Of a DNA stretch of 64,000 bases, positions 34,229 through 42,191 are shown piece by piece. Source of the stretch: Conexibacter woesei DSM 14684 (lineage in GTDB: Bacteria; Actinomycetota; Thermoleophilia; Solirubrobacterales; Solirubrobacteraceae); contig NC_013739.1 in NCBI RefSeq assembly GCF_000025265.1, positions 5,318,001-5,382,000 on the forward strand. Reading direction: 5' to 3'. Position 1 is the stretch's first letter; each line of letters begins with the position of its first letter. The notes below the pieces were generated by a model that was not told where the DNA came from, made no database searches, and worked only from the letters and a program-made list of their open reading frames with translations. The translations under genes were made by a program, and so were the position numbers.

Positions 34229-35071
34229 ATGAGTCAGAGAGCCAAGGGCCTCGCCGGTGCGCTGATCGTCTCGGCCGCACTGCTCGCGGGGCCGGCGTCG
34301 TCCCACGCCGCAACGGTGTTCGGGTCGGGATCGAGCGCCAGCGTGCCGTACCTGGAGGCGCTCTTCAAGGCCTACAGAAAGGTCGACCCGAAGACGAAGT
34401 TCGTCTTCACCGCCAACAACGGCAACGCCGGCGCCAAGGACGTGCAGGACGGCAAGAGCGCGTTCGCGATCCAGACGCGGCCGCCGCTGCCGTCGGACTC
34501 CGGACTCAGCTACTCGAAGCTCTTCCTCGACGGGCTGTGCGTCGCGGTCAACCCCGCCAACAGCGTCTCGGGGCTGAGAATCCAGCAGGTCGCCGACATC
34601 TTCCTCGGCACGGTCACGGAGTGGCCGGCGGTCGGCTCCAGCCTCAACGCGCCGATCTCGGCGTTCGGCCGCTTCTCGACCGCCGGGCTCTACACGTTCT
34701 TCCAGAGCGCCGTGCTCAGAGGACAGACGCAGGCGACGAACGTGACAGCGCTCGACAAGGACGGCGAGGTCGCCGTCGCGGTGTCGAGAAACCAGGCCGG
34801 GATCGGCTACGTCGGCCTCGCCAACTCCGGTCCGGGCAGCGGCGTCAAGCGGCTCAGCCTCGACGGTCAGCCGTGCGCGCCGAGCGCGATCCGCACGCTC
34901 AAGTACCCGCTGTCGCGCTACGCCTGGCTCGTGCTGCCGGCCAGAAGCCCGAACAGAACCGCGACGAAGTTCGGCGACTGGGTGCGGACGAGCTACGCCG
35001 CCGGCAGAGTGATCGACAAGGCCGGAGCGGTGCCGGCGTTCAACGCGAAGAAGCCGCCGAAGAAGGGCTGA
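34229..35071 (+). CDS. pstS: Phosphate ABC transporter substrate-binding protein PstS
   Basis: A 280-residue secreted binding protein. It has a Sec signal peptide (residues 1-27, ending SSHAA without a lipobox Cys) and then TVFGSGSSASVPYL, the PstS-type phosphate loop with serines, and later RFSTAGLYTFFQ and GIGYVGLANS. It is short for PstS, but the operon order pstSCAB fixes the role. ATG 34229 has AGGGG upstream. Many arginines use AGA (for example YRKV, SGLRIQ, SRNQ). Confidence 0.9.
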   Translation: MSQRAKGLAGALIVSAALLAGPASSHAATVFGSGSSASVPYLEALFKAYRKVDPKTKFVFTANNGNAGAKDVQDGKSAFAIQTRPPLPSDSGLSYSKLFLDGLCVAVNPANSVSGLRIQQVADIFLGTVTEWPAVGSSLNAPISAFGRFSTAGLYTFFQSAVLRGQTQATNVTALDKDGEVAVAVSRNQAGIGYVGLANSGPGSGVKRLSLDGQPCAPSAIRTLKYPLSRYAWLVLPARSPNRTATKFGDWVRTSYAAGRVIDKAGAVPAFNAKKPPKKG

Positions 35072-35080
35072 GCAGGCCCG

Positions 35081-36082
35081 ATGGCCCTCGCGGCCCCTCC
35101 CAGGCGAGCGCCGCGCAGGCTGCTGCCGGACCAGCGCGCCGAGCTCACGCTCGGCGCGCTGGTCTGCTGCGTGCTCGCGTTCGTGCTCGTCGTGATCGTC
35201 TTCGTCTTCCTCGAGGCGTGGCCGTCGTTCTCCCACAACGGCCTCGCCTGGTTCGGCGGCGGCGGCAACCCCGACCAGCAGATCCAGCAGATCTTCACCT
35301 CCGCCAACCTGCTCAGAGAGCCGGCCTACACGTTCCACGCCTGGCCGATCATCTGGGGCACGCTGCTCGTGACGGGCGGCGCGGTCGCGCTCAGCTTCTT
35401 CGCGGCGCTGTTCGTCGCCGTCTTCGTCGTCGAGTTCGCGCCCGAGTGGATGCGGCGGATCCTCGAACCGGTCGTGCGCCTGCTCGCGAGCGTGCCGTCG
35501 GTGATCTTCGGCCTCGTCGGCGTGCTCGTGCTGGTGCCGTTCATCGGCGAGCACGTGATCACCGACGAGCACCGCCGCTCGGTCTCGTACATCGTCTCGC
35601 TCAGCGGCTACAGCCTGCTCGCGGGCGTGCTGATCCTCAGCCTGATGATCGCGCCGCTGATGATCGCCGTCTTCGCCGACGGGCTGCGCGCGGTGCCGCG
35701 CGGCTGGCTGGAGGGCTCGCTCGGGCTCGGCATCAACCGCTGGCGGACGTTCTGGAAGATCGGCGTGCGGACCGCGCGGCCGGCGCTCGTCGCCGGCACC
35801 GTGCTGGCGACCGCTCGGGCGCTCGGCGAGGCGGTGATGCTGGCGATGGTGACCGGCGGCGTCGCGTTCGCGCCGAACCCCGCCGACGGCGTGATCTTCT
35901 TCCTCGAACCGACGCGTCCGCTCGCGGCGACGATCCTGCAGTCGTCCGAGGAGCTGACGTCGCCGCCGATGCGCCACACGATCTTCGCGATCGCCGCGGT
36001 GCTGCTGTTCTCAGCCGTGATGCTGTCGCTCGCGGGCTGGGCCGTGAAGCAGCCGATGAAGCGCTACGGGGTGCGGGCGTGA
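35081..36082 (+). CDS. pstC: Phosphate ABC transporter permease PstC
   Basis: A 333-residue membrane protein. After the first helix (about residues 24-45) a long external segment precedes the core permease domain with five helices. The EAA loop is GLGINRWRTFWKIGVRTARP (about residue 210), and RLLASVPSVIFGLVG is a PstC signature. The only AGA arginine codon lies in the external segment after helix 1. It starts ten bases after pstS. Confidence 0.95.
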   Translation: MALAAPPRRAPRRLLPDQRAELTLGALVCCVLAFVLVVIVFVFLEAWPSFSHNGLAWFGGGGNPDQQIQQIFTSANLLREPAYTFHAWPIIWGTLLVTGGAVALSFFAALFVAVFVVEFAPEWMRRILEPVVRLLASVPSVIFGLVGVLVLVPFIGEHVITDEHRRSVSYIVSLSGYSLLAGVLILSLMIAPLMIAVFADGLRAVPRGWLEGSLGLGINRWRTFWKIGVRTARPALVAGTVLATARALGEAVMLAMVTGGVAFAPNPADGVIFFLEPTRPLAATILQSSEELTSPPMRHTIFAIAAVLLFSAVMLSLAGWAVKQPMKRYGVRA

Positions 36083-37035
36083 GCGGCGTGACGGCGCCGC
36101 CGCCGGCCGCGCGCCGCTCGGCGCGCGAGTCGAGCGCGTCGTGGCGGCTGACCGACCGTCTCGGGCTCGCGCTGGCGTGGGTGCTCGGCGTGCTGTTCCT
36201 GGTCGTGACCGCCGCGATCGTGCTCTACATGATGGTCCAAGGGCTGCGCTACGTCCGCCCCGAGCTGTTCGTCACCTCGCCTGCCGCCGGCTTCAGCGAG
36301 AGCGAGACCGGCGGCTTCCTCGACCCGCTGCTCGGGACCGTGATCGTCGCCGCGATGGCGATGGCGATCGCCTTCCCGGTCGGCCTCGGGGTCGGCGTCT
36401 GGCTGAGCGAGTACGGCCGCCCGTCGGCGCTCGCGCGCGTGACCGAGTCGACCGTCGAGATGCTCGCCGGCACGCCGTCGATCGTCTTCGCGCTGTTCGG
36501 CACGCTGCTGTTCGAGCAGGGCGCGCTCGCGCTCTTCAGCCGCACCAACGACGGCGTCGTCTACGGCCGCTCGTTCTTCGCCGCGGCGGCGATGCTGTCG
36601 TTCGTCGCGCTCCCGCTCGTCGTCGCGAACGTGCGCGAGGGGCTGCAGGCGATCCCCGGCCACGTGCGCGAGGCGTCGTACGCGGTCGGCAAGACGAAGC
36701 TGACGACGACGCGTCGCGTGCTGCTGCCGGCGGCCCGGCCGTCGGTCGTGACCGGGGCGATGCTCGGCGTCGGGCGGATCATCGGCGACACGGCGATCAT
36801 CGTGCTGCTGCTCGGCGCGACGCTGCGCTTCAACGGCGCCGGCGAGGTGCCGCTGCTGGAGACCCTGCGCGGGACCGGCAGCACGCTCACGAGCTACGTC
36901 TACGCGAACGCGCCGACGGGCGAGGCGAACCAGCCGACGAAGGCATACGCCGCCGGCTTCGTGCTGCTGTCGATGGTGCTGCTGCTGAACGTCGCGGTCG
37001 ACTTCGCCGTGCGGCGCGGGAGGCGCTGGAGATGA
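36079..37035 (+). CDS. pstA: Phosphate ABC transporter permease PstA
   Basis: A 318-residue partner permease. The first helix is at about residues 30-55, then the core domain with EMLAGTPSIVFALFG and the EAA loop EASYAVGKTKLTTTRRVLLP (about 193). GTG 36079 overlaps the pstC stop (GTGA) and its stop overlaps the pstB start (ATGA). Confidence 0.95.
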   Translation: MSGVTAPPPAARRSARESSASWRLTDRLGLALAWVLGVLFLVVTAAIVLYMMVQGLRYVRPELFVTSPAAGFSESETGGFLDPLLGTVIVAAMAMAIAFPVGLGVGVWLSEYGRPSALARVTESTVEMLAGTPSIVFALFGTLLFEQGALALFSRTNDGVVYGRSFFAAAAMLSFVALPLVVANVREGLQAIPGHVREASYAVGKTKLTTTRRVLLPAARPSVVTGAMLGVGRIIGDTAIIVLLLGATLRFNGAGEVPLLETLRGTGSTLTSYVYANAPTGEANQPTKAYAAGFVLLSMVLLLNVAVDFAVRRGRRWR

Positions 37036-37919
37036 GATTCGCAACCCCGCCGCCGGTCCGGCGGCTGCCGCTCGCGGGCGAGGAGGCGGTCACCGTCGCC
37101 GCACCCGCCGAGGCGCCGAGCTTCGTCGGCGCGCCGCGCCGGCGGGTCGGCCCCGCGCCGCTCGCGGTCGACCGCATGCACGTCGAGCAGCTGTCGGTCG
37201 CCTACGGCCGCAAGCTCGCGGTCGACGCCGTCTCGATGCCGATCCGCCAGGGCGAGGTGCTGGCGCTGATCGGCCCGTCGGGCTGCGGCAAGACGACGCT
37301 GCTGCGCTCGCTCAACCGCCTCACCGAGCTGACGAAGACGGCGTCGATGAAGGGCCGCATCGCGCTCGACGGGACCGACATCGCGACGCTCGAGCCGACC
37401 GCGCTGCGGCGCCGCGTGACGATGGTCTTCCAGCAGCCGAACCCGTTCCCGATGAGCGTCTTCGACAACGTCGCCTACGTGCTGCGGGAGCAGGCGTCGC
37501 GGCGGCCGCGCAAGCGCGAGCTGCGCAGCGCGGTGCAGAGCGCGCTGGAGCGGGCGGGGCTGTGGGAGGAGGTCGCCGGCGACCTCTCGCATCCCGCGCT
37601 GCGGCTCTCCGGCGGCCAGCAGCAGCGGCTCTGCATCGCCCGTGCGCTCGCGGCCGACCCCGAGGTGCTGCTGCTCGACGAGCCGTGCTCGGCGCTCGAC
37701 CCGCAGTCGACGCAGGTGATCGAGGAGCTGATCGTGACGCTGCGCGAGCAGGTCGCGGTCGTGATCGTGACGCACAACCTCCAACAGGCGTACCGGATCG
37801 CCGACTACGTCGCGTTCATGTACCTCGGCGAGCTGGTCGAGTACGGCCCGGCCGACCAGGTCTTCGGCGCCCCGCGCCAGGTGCGCACGCAGGAGTACGT
37901 CAGTGGCGGGTTCGGCTGA
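37032..37919 (+). CDS. pstB: Phosphate ABC transporter ATP-binding protein PstB
   Basis: A 295-residue ATPase. Walker A IGPSGCGKTT (about residue 80), the PstB-specific QQPNPFPMSVFDNVAY (about 135), signature LSGGQQQRLCIARAL and Walker B VLLLDEPCSALDP are all present. An N-terminal extension of about 45 residues precedes the fold. No phoU follows; instead four accessory genes do. Confidence 0.96.
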   Translation: MRFATPPPVRRLPLAGEEAVTVAAPAEAPSFVGAPRRRVGPAPLAVDRMHVEQLSVAYGRKLAVDAVSMPIRQGEVLALIGPSGCGKTTLLRSLNRLTELTKTASMKGRIALDGTDIATLEPTALRRRVTMVFQQPNPFPMSVFDNVAYVLREQASRRPRKRELRSAVQSALERAGLWEEVAGDLSHPALRLSGGQQQRLCIARALAADPEVLLLDEPCSALDPQSTQVIEELIVTLREQVAVVIVTHNLQQAYRIADYVAFMYLGELVEYGPADQVFGAPRQVRTQEYVSGGFG

Positions 37920-37920
37920 G

Positions 37921-38958
37921 ATGGGCGCGCGCGGAGACGGGGCGGCCGGCGCGGCCGGCGGCGGCGGCGCCGCGGCGCGGCGCGGCGCGGCGGCGCGGTG
38001 TGCGCGCGGCGCGGCGGCGCGATGCGGGCCCGGCGCGGTGGCGCGGTGTGCGCGTGGCGCGGCGGCGCGATGCGCGCGCGGCGCGGCCGCGGTCGGCCTG
38101 CTCGCCGCCTGCGCGCTCGCGGGCTGCGTCTCGACGCAGCAGAAGAACGCGCGCGCGAAGCTGAGAGCGACGCGCGAGCTGGCGAGCCGGGAGCCGCAGC
38201 GGACGGTGCGCGCCGACCCGCGCCTGCGCGTGACCGAGGCGGCGCTCGTGCGCGGCGCGCGCCGTTCCGCGATCGTCGTCACGCTCCGCAGCCGCGCGCG
38301 GCAGCCGCTGACCGACGTGCCGATCGCGGTCGGGGTGCGGACGCGCGGCGGCCGGCGCGTGCGGCTCAACGGCCGCCGCGGCCTCGACTGGTTCCAGACG
38401 CACGTGCCGGCGATCCCCGCCGGCGGCTCGGCGACGTGGGTGTTCACGGCGCGAGCACGCGCGGTGCCGGCCGGGCGGCCGTTCGCGGTCGTCGGCGCGC
38501 CCGCCGCGCCGGCGATCAGCAGCGCGGCCGAGGTGCCGCGACTCGTCGCGAGCGCGGTGCCGGCGGGCGCGGACGGTGCGGGCGCGGGCGGCGCAGGCGG
38601 CGGCGGCGCGGGCCGTGGCGGCGCAGGCGGCGGCGGCGCGGGCCGTGGCGGCGCAGGCGGCGGCGGCGCGGGCCGTGGCGGCGCAGGCGGCGGCGCAGGC
38701 GGCGGCGCAGGCCACGAGCGCGGCCGCTCGGCGGCCGTCACAGCGACGCGCGTCGTCGTGGAGAACCGCTCCGGCATCCCGCAGTACGACGCGCAGGTCT
38801 ACGCGCTCGTGCGCGACGGGCGCCGCTGGGTCGCCGCCGGCAAGGCGTCGATCGACCACCTCGGGACGGGCGAGCGGACGACCGCGCGGATCCCGCTGAC
38901 CGGCCCCGCGCGCGGGCGCACGCCGCGCGTCCACGCGATCGCGACGATCTTCCGATGA
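37921..38958 (+). CDS. Putative lipoprotein with Gly/Ala-rich repeats, linked to pst operon
   Basis: A 345-residue protein from ATG 37921 (GTG 37903, inside pstB, is an alternative). Residues about 10-60 are an Ala/Arg/Cys/Gly repeat, then AVGLLAACALAGC (ending about residue 71) looks like a lipoprotein signal. Two beta-sandwich-like blocks (about 95-200 and 275-345; for example ATRVVVENRSGIPQYDAQVY) flank a Gly/Ala tract. The blocks resemble generic extracellular matrix-facing or FxLYD-like domains; I do not recognise a family. The signal lying so far from the start suggests the true start may be later or the repeats expanded into the N-terminus. It starts right behind pstB. Confidence 0.65.
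   Translation: MGARGDGAAGAAGGGGAAARRGAAARCARGAAARCGPGAVARCARGAAARCARGAAAVGLLAACALAGCVSTQQKNARAKLRATRELASREPQRTVRADPRLRVTEAALVRGARRSAIVVTLRSRARQPLTDVPIAVGVRTRGGRRVRLNGRRGLDWFQTHVPAIPAGGSATWVFTARARAVPAGRPFAVVGAPAAPAISSAAEVPRLVASAVPAGADGAGAGGAGGGGAGRGGAGGGGAGRGGAGGGGAGRGGAGGGAGGGAGHERGRSAAVTATRVVVENRSGIPQYDAQVYALVRDGRRWVAAGKASIDHLGTGERTTARIPLTGPARGRTPRVHAIATIFR
37960..38095 (+). repeat. GC-rich minisatellite in the N-terminal codons of the pst-linked lipoprotein
   Basis: Four to five imperfect copies of a roughly 30-base unit built on GCGCGGCGGCGCGRTGYGCG encode repeats of ARCARGAA type. Purely G/C-driven, prone to slippage. Confidence 0.75.
38577..38711 (+). repeat. 30-bp tandem repeat encoding GGGGAGRGGA
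   Basis: Three nearly identical 30-base copies (core GGCGCAGGCGGCGGCGGCGC followed by GGGCCGTGGC) plus shorter GGCGGCGCA units form a Gly/Ala linker between two folded blocks of the lipoprotein. Confidence 0.85.
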
Positions 38959-38971
38959 GGAGGCAGCACCG

Positions 38972-39637
38972 ATGACCGACACCGAACGCATGCCGCCGCT
39001 GGCGCCGCCTCCGCACGGCCGCTGGGAGCGCTGCGACCACTGCCAGGCGCCGCTCGACGAGCGCCAGCGCTACTGCGTCGCGTGCGGCGCGCGGCGGTCG
39101 CAGGCCGCCGACCCCGTCGCGCAGTACTTCGCCGCGGCCGACCAGCGCGCGCGGGCAGGCGCCGCCGCTGCGCCTGCGACGCCGGCGGCGGCCGGGGGCG
39201 GCGCGGGCCACGGCGTGCGGACGGCGTTGCTGCTCGCGCTGCTGCCGCTCGCGGCGGCGGCAGGCGTCGTCGTCGGGCGCGGCGGGGCCGACGACGACCA
39301 GCTGCTGCTCGACGCGCTGAAGGCGCAGAAGGCGCCCGTCGTGAGCGTCGTCGGCGGCGGCGCGCCCGCGGCCACCGCCGACGGCGCGACGGACGACGGC
39401 GGGGACACCGGCGGCAGAGCAGGCAGAGGCAGAGCGAGAAGGGCCGGCAGAACGAGCGACGGCAACACGCTGCTCAGCAGAAGCCGCTACGGCGACGCGC
39501 GTGAGCTGACCGGCGCGAGAACGACCGACAAGACGCGCGAGGAGAGCAGAAGAGCGCTCGACAAGATCGTCAACTCGAAGGGCAGAGCGTACGTCGACTC
39601 GCAGCGCGGGCTGCCCGACCAGATCGTGATCCCGTGA
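38972..39637 (+). CDS. Zinc-ribbon membrane protein linked to pst operon
   Basis: A 221-residue protein. Residues 20-40 hold a zinc ribbon CDHCQAPL...YCVACG (two CxxC pairs), residues about 80-100 form one membrane helix (GVRTALLLALLPLAAAAGVVV), and the rest is a charged, probably external tail. The N-terminal half uses only CGN arginine codons, while the tail has about ten AGA codons, the sharpest example in the window of codon choice changing at a membrane segment. Function unknown. It overlaps the next gene by GTGA. Confidence 0.75.
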   Translation: MTDTERMPPLAPPPHGRWERCDHCQAPLDERQRYCVACGARRSQAADPVAQYFAAADQRARAGAAAAPATPAAAGGGAGHGVRTALLLALLPLAAAAGVVVGRGGADDDQLLLDALKAQKAPVVSVVGGGAPAATADGATDDGGDTGGRAGRGRARRAGRTSDGNTLLSRSRYGDARELTGARTTDKTREESRRALDKIVNSKGRAYVDSQRGLPDQIVIP

Positions 39638-40224
39638 AGCTTCCGCGCTGGCTGTCGCGGCGGTCGGGCGACGGGCTCCCCGAGGGGATGGTCCCGGCCG
39701 AGCGGATCGCCGCGCAGGCGCGCCGCGACGCCGCCGCCGAGCCTCCGCCGCCCGCGCGCGACGACGAGCTGCTGGCCGAGCACGAGCGGCTCGCGCAGCG
39801 CTTCACGCTGATGCAGGCCGAGCTGGGCGGCGTCTTCTACGAGATGGCGATCCGCGACCACGTGCGGATGGACGTGCTGACGCGCAAGGCCGCCGAGCTG
39901 CAACGGGTCGACGCCGCGCTGGCGCAGGTCGAGCGCACGCTCCGCGGCGACGACGGCCCGCCGGCCGGCACCTGCCCGGCATGCGCCGCGACGCACGGCG
40001 TCGAGGCACGCTTCTGCTGGCGCTGCGGGCAGGTCCTGAGCGGGTGGGTCGACCCGGCGCCGCCGCCGGACGCCGCCCCCGCGACGAACGGCTCCGCGCC
40101 CGGAGCGAACGGCTCCGGCGCCGGCCGACACGACTCCGCGCCCGACGCGCGCAGCCCCACCCGCGGCGCCAACGGCTCGGCGCCCGGCGCCCCCAGCTCC
40201 CCCAGCCCGGGGACGGACGCGTGA
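39634..40224 (+). CDS. Cytoplasmic zinc-ribbon protein with coiled region
   Basis: A 196-residue protein without signal or membrane segment. A helical stretch (about residues 45-105, AEHERLAQRFTLMQAELGGV) precedes a C-terminal zinc ribbon CPAC...CWRCGQ (about 112-132) and a disordered Asn/Gly/Ser/Pro tail with repeated ATNGSAPGANGS. It sits between the membrane zinc-ribbon gene and the phosphoesterase gene with GTGA overlaps on both sides, so the three are surely co-translated. Possibly a partner of the membrane zinc-ribbon protein; function unknown. Confidence 0.7.
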   Translation: MKLPRWLSRRSGDGLPEGMVPAERIAAQARRDAAAEPPPPARDDELLAEHERLAQRFTLMQAELGGVFYEMAIRDHVRMDVLTRKAAELQRVDAALAQVERTLRGDDGPPAGTCPACAATHGVEARFCWRCGQVLSGWVDPAPPPDAAPATNGSAPGANGSGAGRHDSAPDARSPTRGANGSAPGAPSSPSPGTDA

Positions 40225-41591
40225 CGCGCACCCAGACCGCCATGATCGCGGCGCTGTCGCTGCTGGCGACCGTGCTCGTGCTGGTCGAGGGCGGGCGCGG
40301 CAGCTCGCGCGGCGAGAGCGCGATGCGGGCGGTCGCGAGCTACACGCCGCGCACCGTCACGGCCGCGCTCCCGCCCGCCGCCGCACCCGCCGGCGACGCC
40401 GCGGCGGCCGACACGGACGGGACCGCCGGCGCGGAGAGCGACGCGGCCGCCGACGACGCCGCGCTCGACGACACCGGCACGCTCGGCGACGACGCTGCGA
40501 GCAGCGGCGAGGACGCGAGCGGCGAGCCGGCCGCCGACCCTGCGCCCGGCCCGGACGCGGACGAGCGCGATCCCGGGAGCGGCGGCTCCGGCCCGGCCAG
40601 CGCGGACGAGCAGGCCGCCGACCCCGACCCGCAGCCGACGAAGATCAGACACGTCTTCGTGATCGCGCTCGCCGGCCACGGGCTCGACGCGACGTTCGGC
40701 CCGCAGTCGGCGGCGCCGTACCTGTCGAGACGGCTGCGGCCGAAGGGGACCTTGCTGAGCGGCTACCGCCCGCTCGGCACCGCCGACCTGCCGGACTACC
40801 TCGCGATGATCGGCGGGCAGCCGCCGAACGCATCGACGAACGCCGGCTGCCCGACGTTCGCCGAGATCCCGCCGAGCACGAGACCGACCGCCTCCGGCGA
40901 GATCCGCGCCGACGGCTGCGTCTTCCCCAACACGGTCCTCACCGTCGCCGACCAGCTGACCTCGAGAGGGCTCGACTGGCGCGCCTACGTCGAGGACCTC
41001 GACCGCGGCCCGGCCAGAACGGCCGCCTGCCGCCGCCCGGCGTCCAACGCCGCCGACGACACCGTCAGAGCGCGCGTCGGCGACGGCTACGCGACGCGGC
41101 ACAACCCGTTCGTCTATTACCACTCGCTGCTCGACCTCGGCGACTGCGACGCGAAGGACGGCCCGCTCGAACGGCTCGAAGGCGACCTGCGCGCGGTCAG
41201 ATCGACGCCGAACTACGCCTTCGTCGCGCCCAACCTCTGCAACGACGGGAGCGAGTCGCCGTGCGTGGACGGCGCGCCCGGCGGCCTGCCCGCGGCCGAC
41301 GCGTTCCTCGCGAGATGGGTGCCGAAGATCCTCGCCTCGCCGGCCTACCGCAAGGACGGGCTGCTGATCGTCACGTTCGCGGGCGGCGCGCAGCCGCCCA
41401 ACGGGGCGCTGCTCGTGTCGCGCTTCGCGAAGGCCGGCGCGACCGCCGGCGGCGACTACGGCCCGTACTCGCTGCTGCGCTCGGTCGAGGACCTGTTCGC
41501 GCTCAGACCGATCGCGCGCGCCGCGAGCGCCCGCTCGTTCGCACCGACCGTGCTCGGCGACGCGTACGCGTCGCCGCCGGGGGACGGCTGA
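40221..41591 (+). CDS. Secreted phosphoesterase-family protein (alkaline-phosphatase-like fold)
   Basis: A 456-residue protein with an N-terminal signal/anchor helix (MIAALSLLATVLVLVE, residues about 8-23) and an acidic disordered linker (about 55-130). The catalytic domain begins at KIRHVFVIALAGHGLDATFG and ends with YSLLRSVEDLFAL, the usual ending of the phosphoesterase (phospholipase C/acid phosphatase-like, PF04185) family. Six or so cysteines fit an external location. Encoded at the end of the pst transcript, it would release phosphate outside the cell for PstSCAB. Metal ligands are less clear than in classical members. Multiple AGA arginine codons. Confidence 0.75.
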   Translation: MTRTQTAMIAALSLLATVLVLVEGGRGSSRGESAMRAVASYTPRTVTAALPPAAAPAGDAAAADTDGTAGAESDAAADDAALDDTGTLGDDAASSGEDASGEPAADPAPGPDADERDPGSGGSGPASADEQAADPDPQPTKIRHVFVIALAGHGLDATFGPQSAAPYLSRRLRPKGTLLSGYRPLGTADLPDYLAMIGGQPPNASTNAGCPTFAEIPPSTRPTASGEIRADGCVFPNTVLTVADQLTSRGLDWRAYVEDLDRGPARTAACRRPASNAADDTVRARVGDGYATRHNPFVYYHSLLDLGDCDAKDGPLERLEGDLRAVRSTPNYAFVAPNLCNDGSESPCVDGAPGGLPAADAFLARWVPKILASPAYRKDGLLIVTFAGGAQPPNGALLVSRFAKAGATAGGDYGPYSLLRSVEDLFALRPIARAASARSFAPTVLGDAYASPPGDG

Positions 41592-41594
41592 GCG

Positions 41595-42191
41595 CTACTC
41601 CTCGCCTCTCTCCAGCAGCGCGCGCTGGTCGACGATCCGCTGCGCGACGTCGACCAGCTTGAGGTTGCGGTCGCGCGCGGCGCGCTGGATGCGGCGGAAC
41701 GCCTCCGGCTCGGTGATCCCGGTCGCGGCGATCAGGATCCCCTTCGCGCGCTCGATCAGCTTGCGGTCCTCCAGCGCCTGCTGCGCGCGGTTGACCTCCG
41801 CCTCCAGCGCCTTGAACTCGTCGTGGCGGCTGGCCGCGAGACGTATGCCGGCGTCGAGCGCGCGGTCGTCGATCGGCTTCGTCAGGTACGCGCTGACGCC
41901 CGAGGCGATCGAGCGCTCGACGACGTCCGGGTCGTCGACGCCGGTGATCACGACGATCGGGCGGCGCAGCCCCTCCTCCGCCAGCAGGCGCGCGGCGGTG
42001 AGCCCGTCGACGCGCGGCATGTCGACGTCGAACAGGTAGAGGTCGGGCGGGTCCTCGCGGGCCAGCTCGATCGCGTGCTGGCCGTCCGACGCCGGCCCGA
42101 GCGGCTCGTGGCCGAGCGCTCTCAGGCGCGCGATCAGCCCGATCGCGATGACCGGGTCGTCCTCAGCGATCAGGATGCGCATCGCCGACAT
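41595..42191 (-). CDS. Response regulator with ANTAR RNA-binding output domain
   Basis: A 198-residue protein with a receiver domain (acidic LIAEDDP, phospho-Asp in YLFDVDMPRVDG, Lys in YLTKPIDD), then a coiled linker and an ANTAR domain (RAKGILIAATGITEPEAFRRI, about residues 150-190), which binds twin hexaloop hairpins to cause antitermination. The start may be 42191 or 42182. It overlaps the end of the kinase gene, so the pair is one unit. Confidence 0.93.
   Translation of the reverse strand: MSAMRILIAEDDPVIAIGLIARLRALGHEPLGPASDGQHAIELAREDPPDLYLFDVDMPRVDGLTAARLLAEEGLRRPIVVITGVDDPDVVERSIASGVSAYLTKPIDDRALDAGIRLAASRHDEFKALEAEVNRAQQALEDRKLIERAKGILIAATGITEPEAFRRIQRAARDRNLKLVDVAQRIVDQRALLERGEE

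Noticed and set aside
34210-36078. Long open frame leading into pstA from upstream
   Set aside because: It is out of frame with clear pstS and pstC genes; pstA begins at the GTG overlapping the pstC stop.
38577-38711. Possible CRISPR-like repeat array
   Set aside because: Units are directly adjacent without unique spacers and encode a Gly/Ala linker in frame; no cas genes are nearby.
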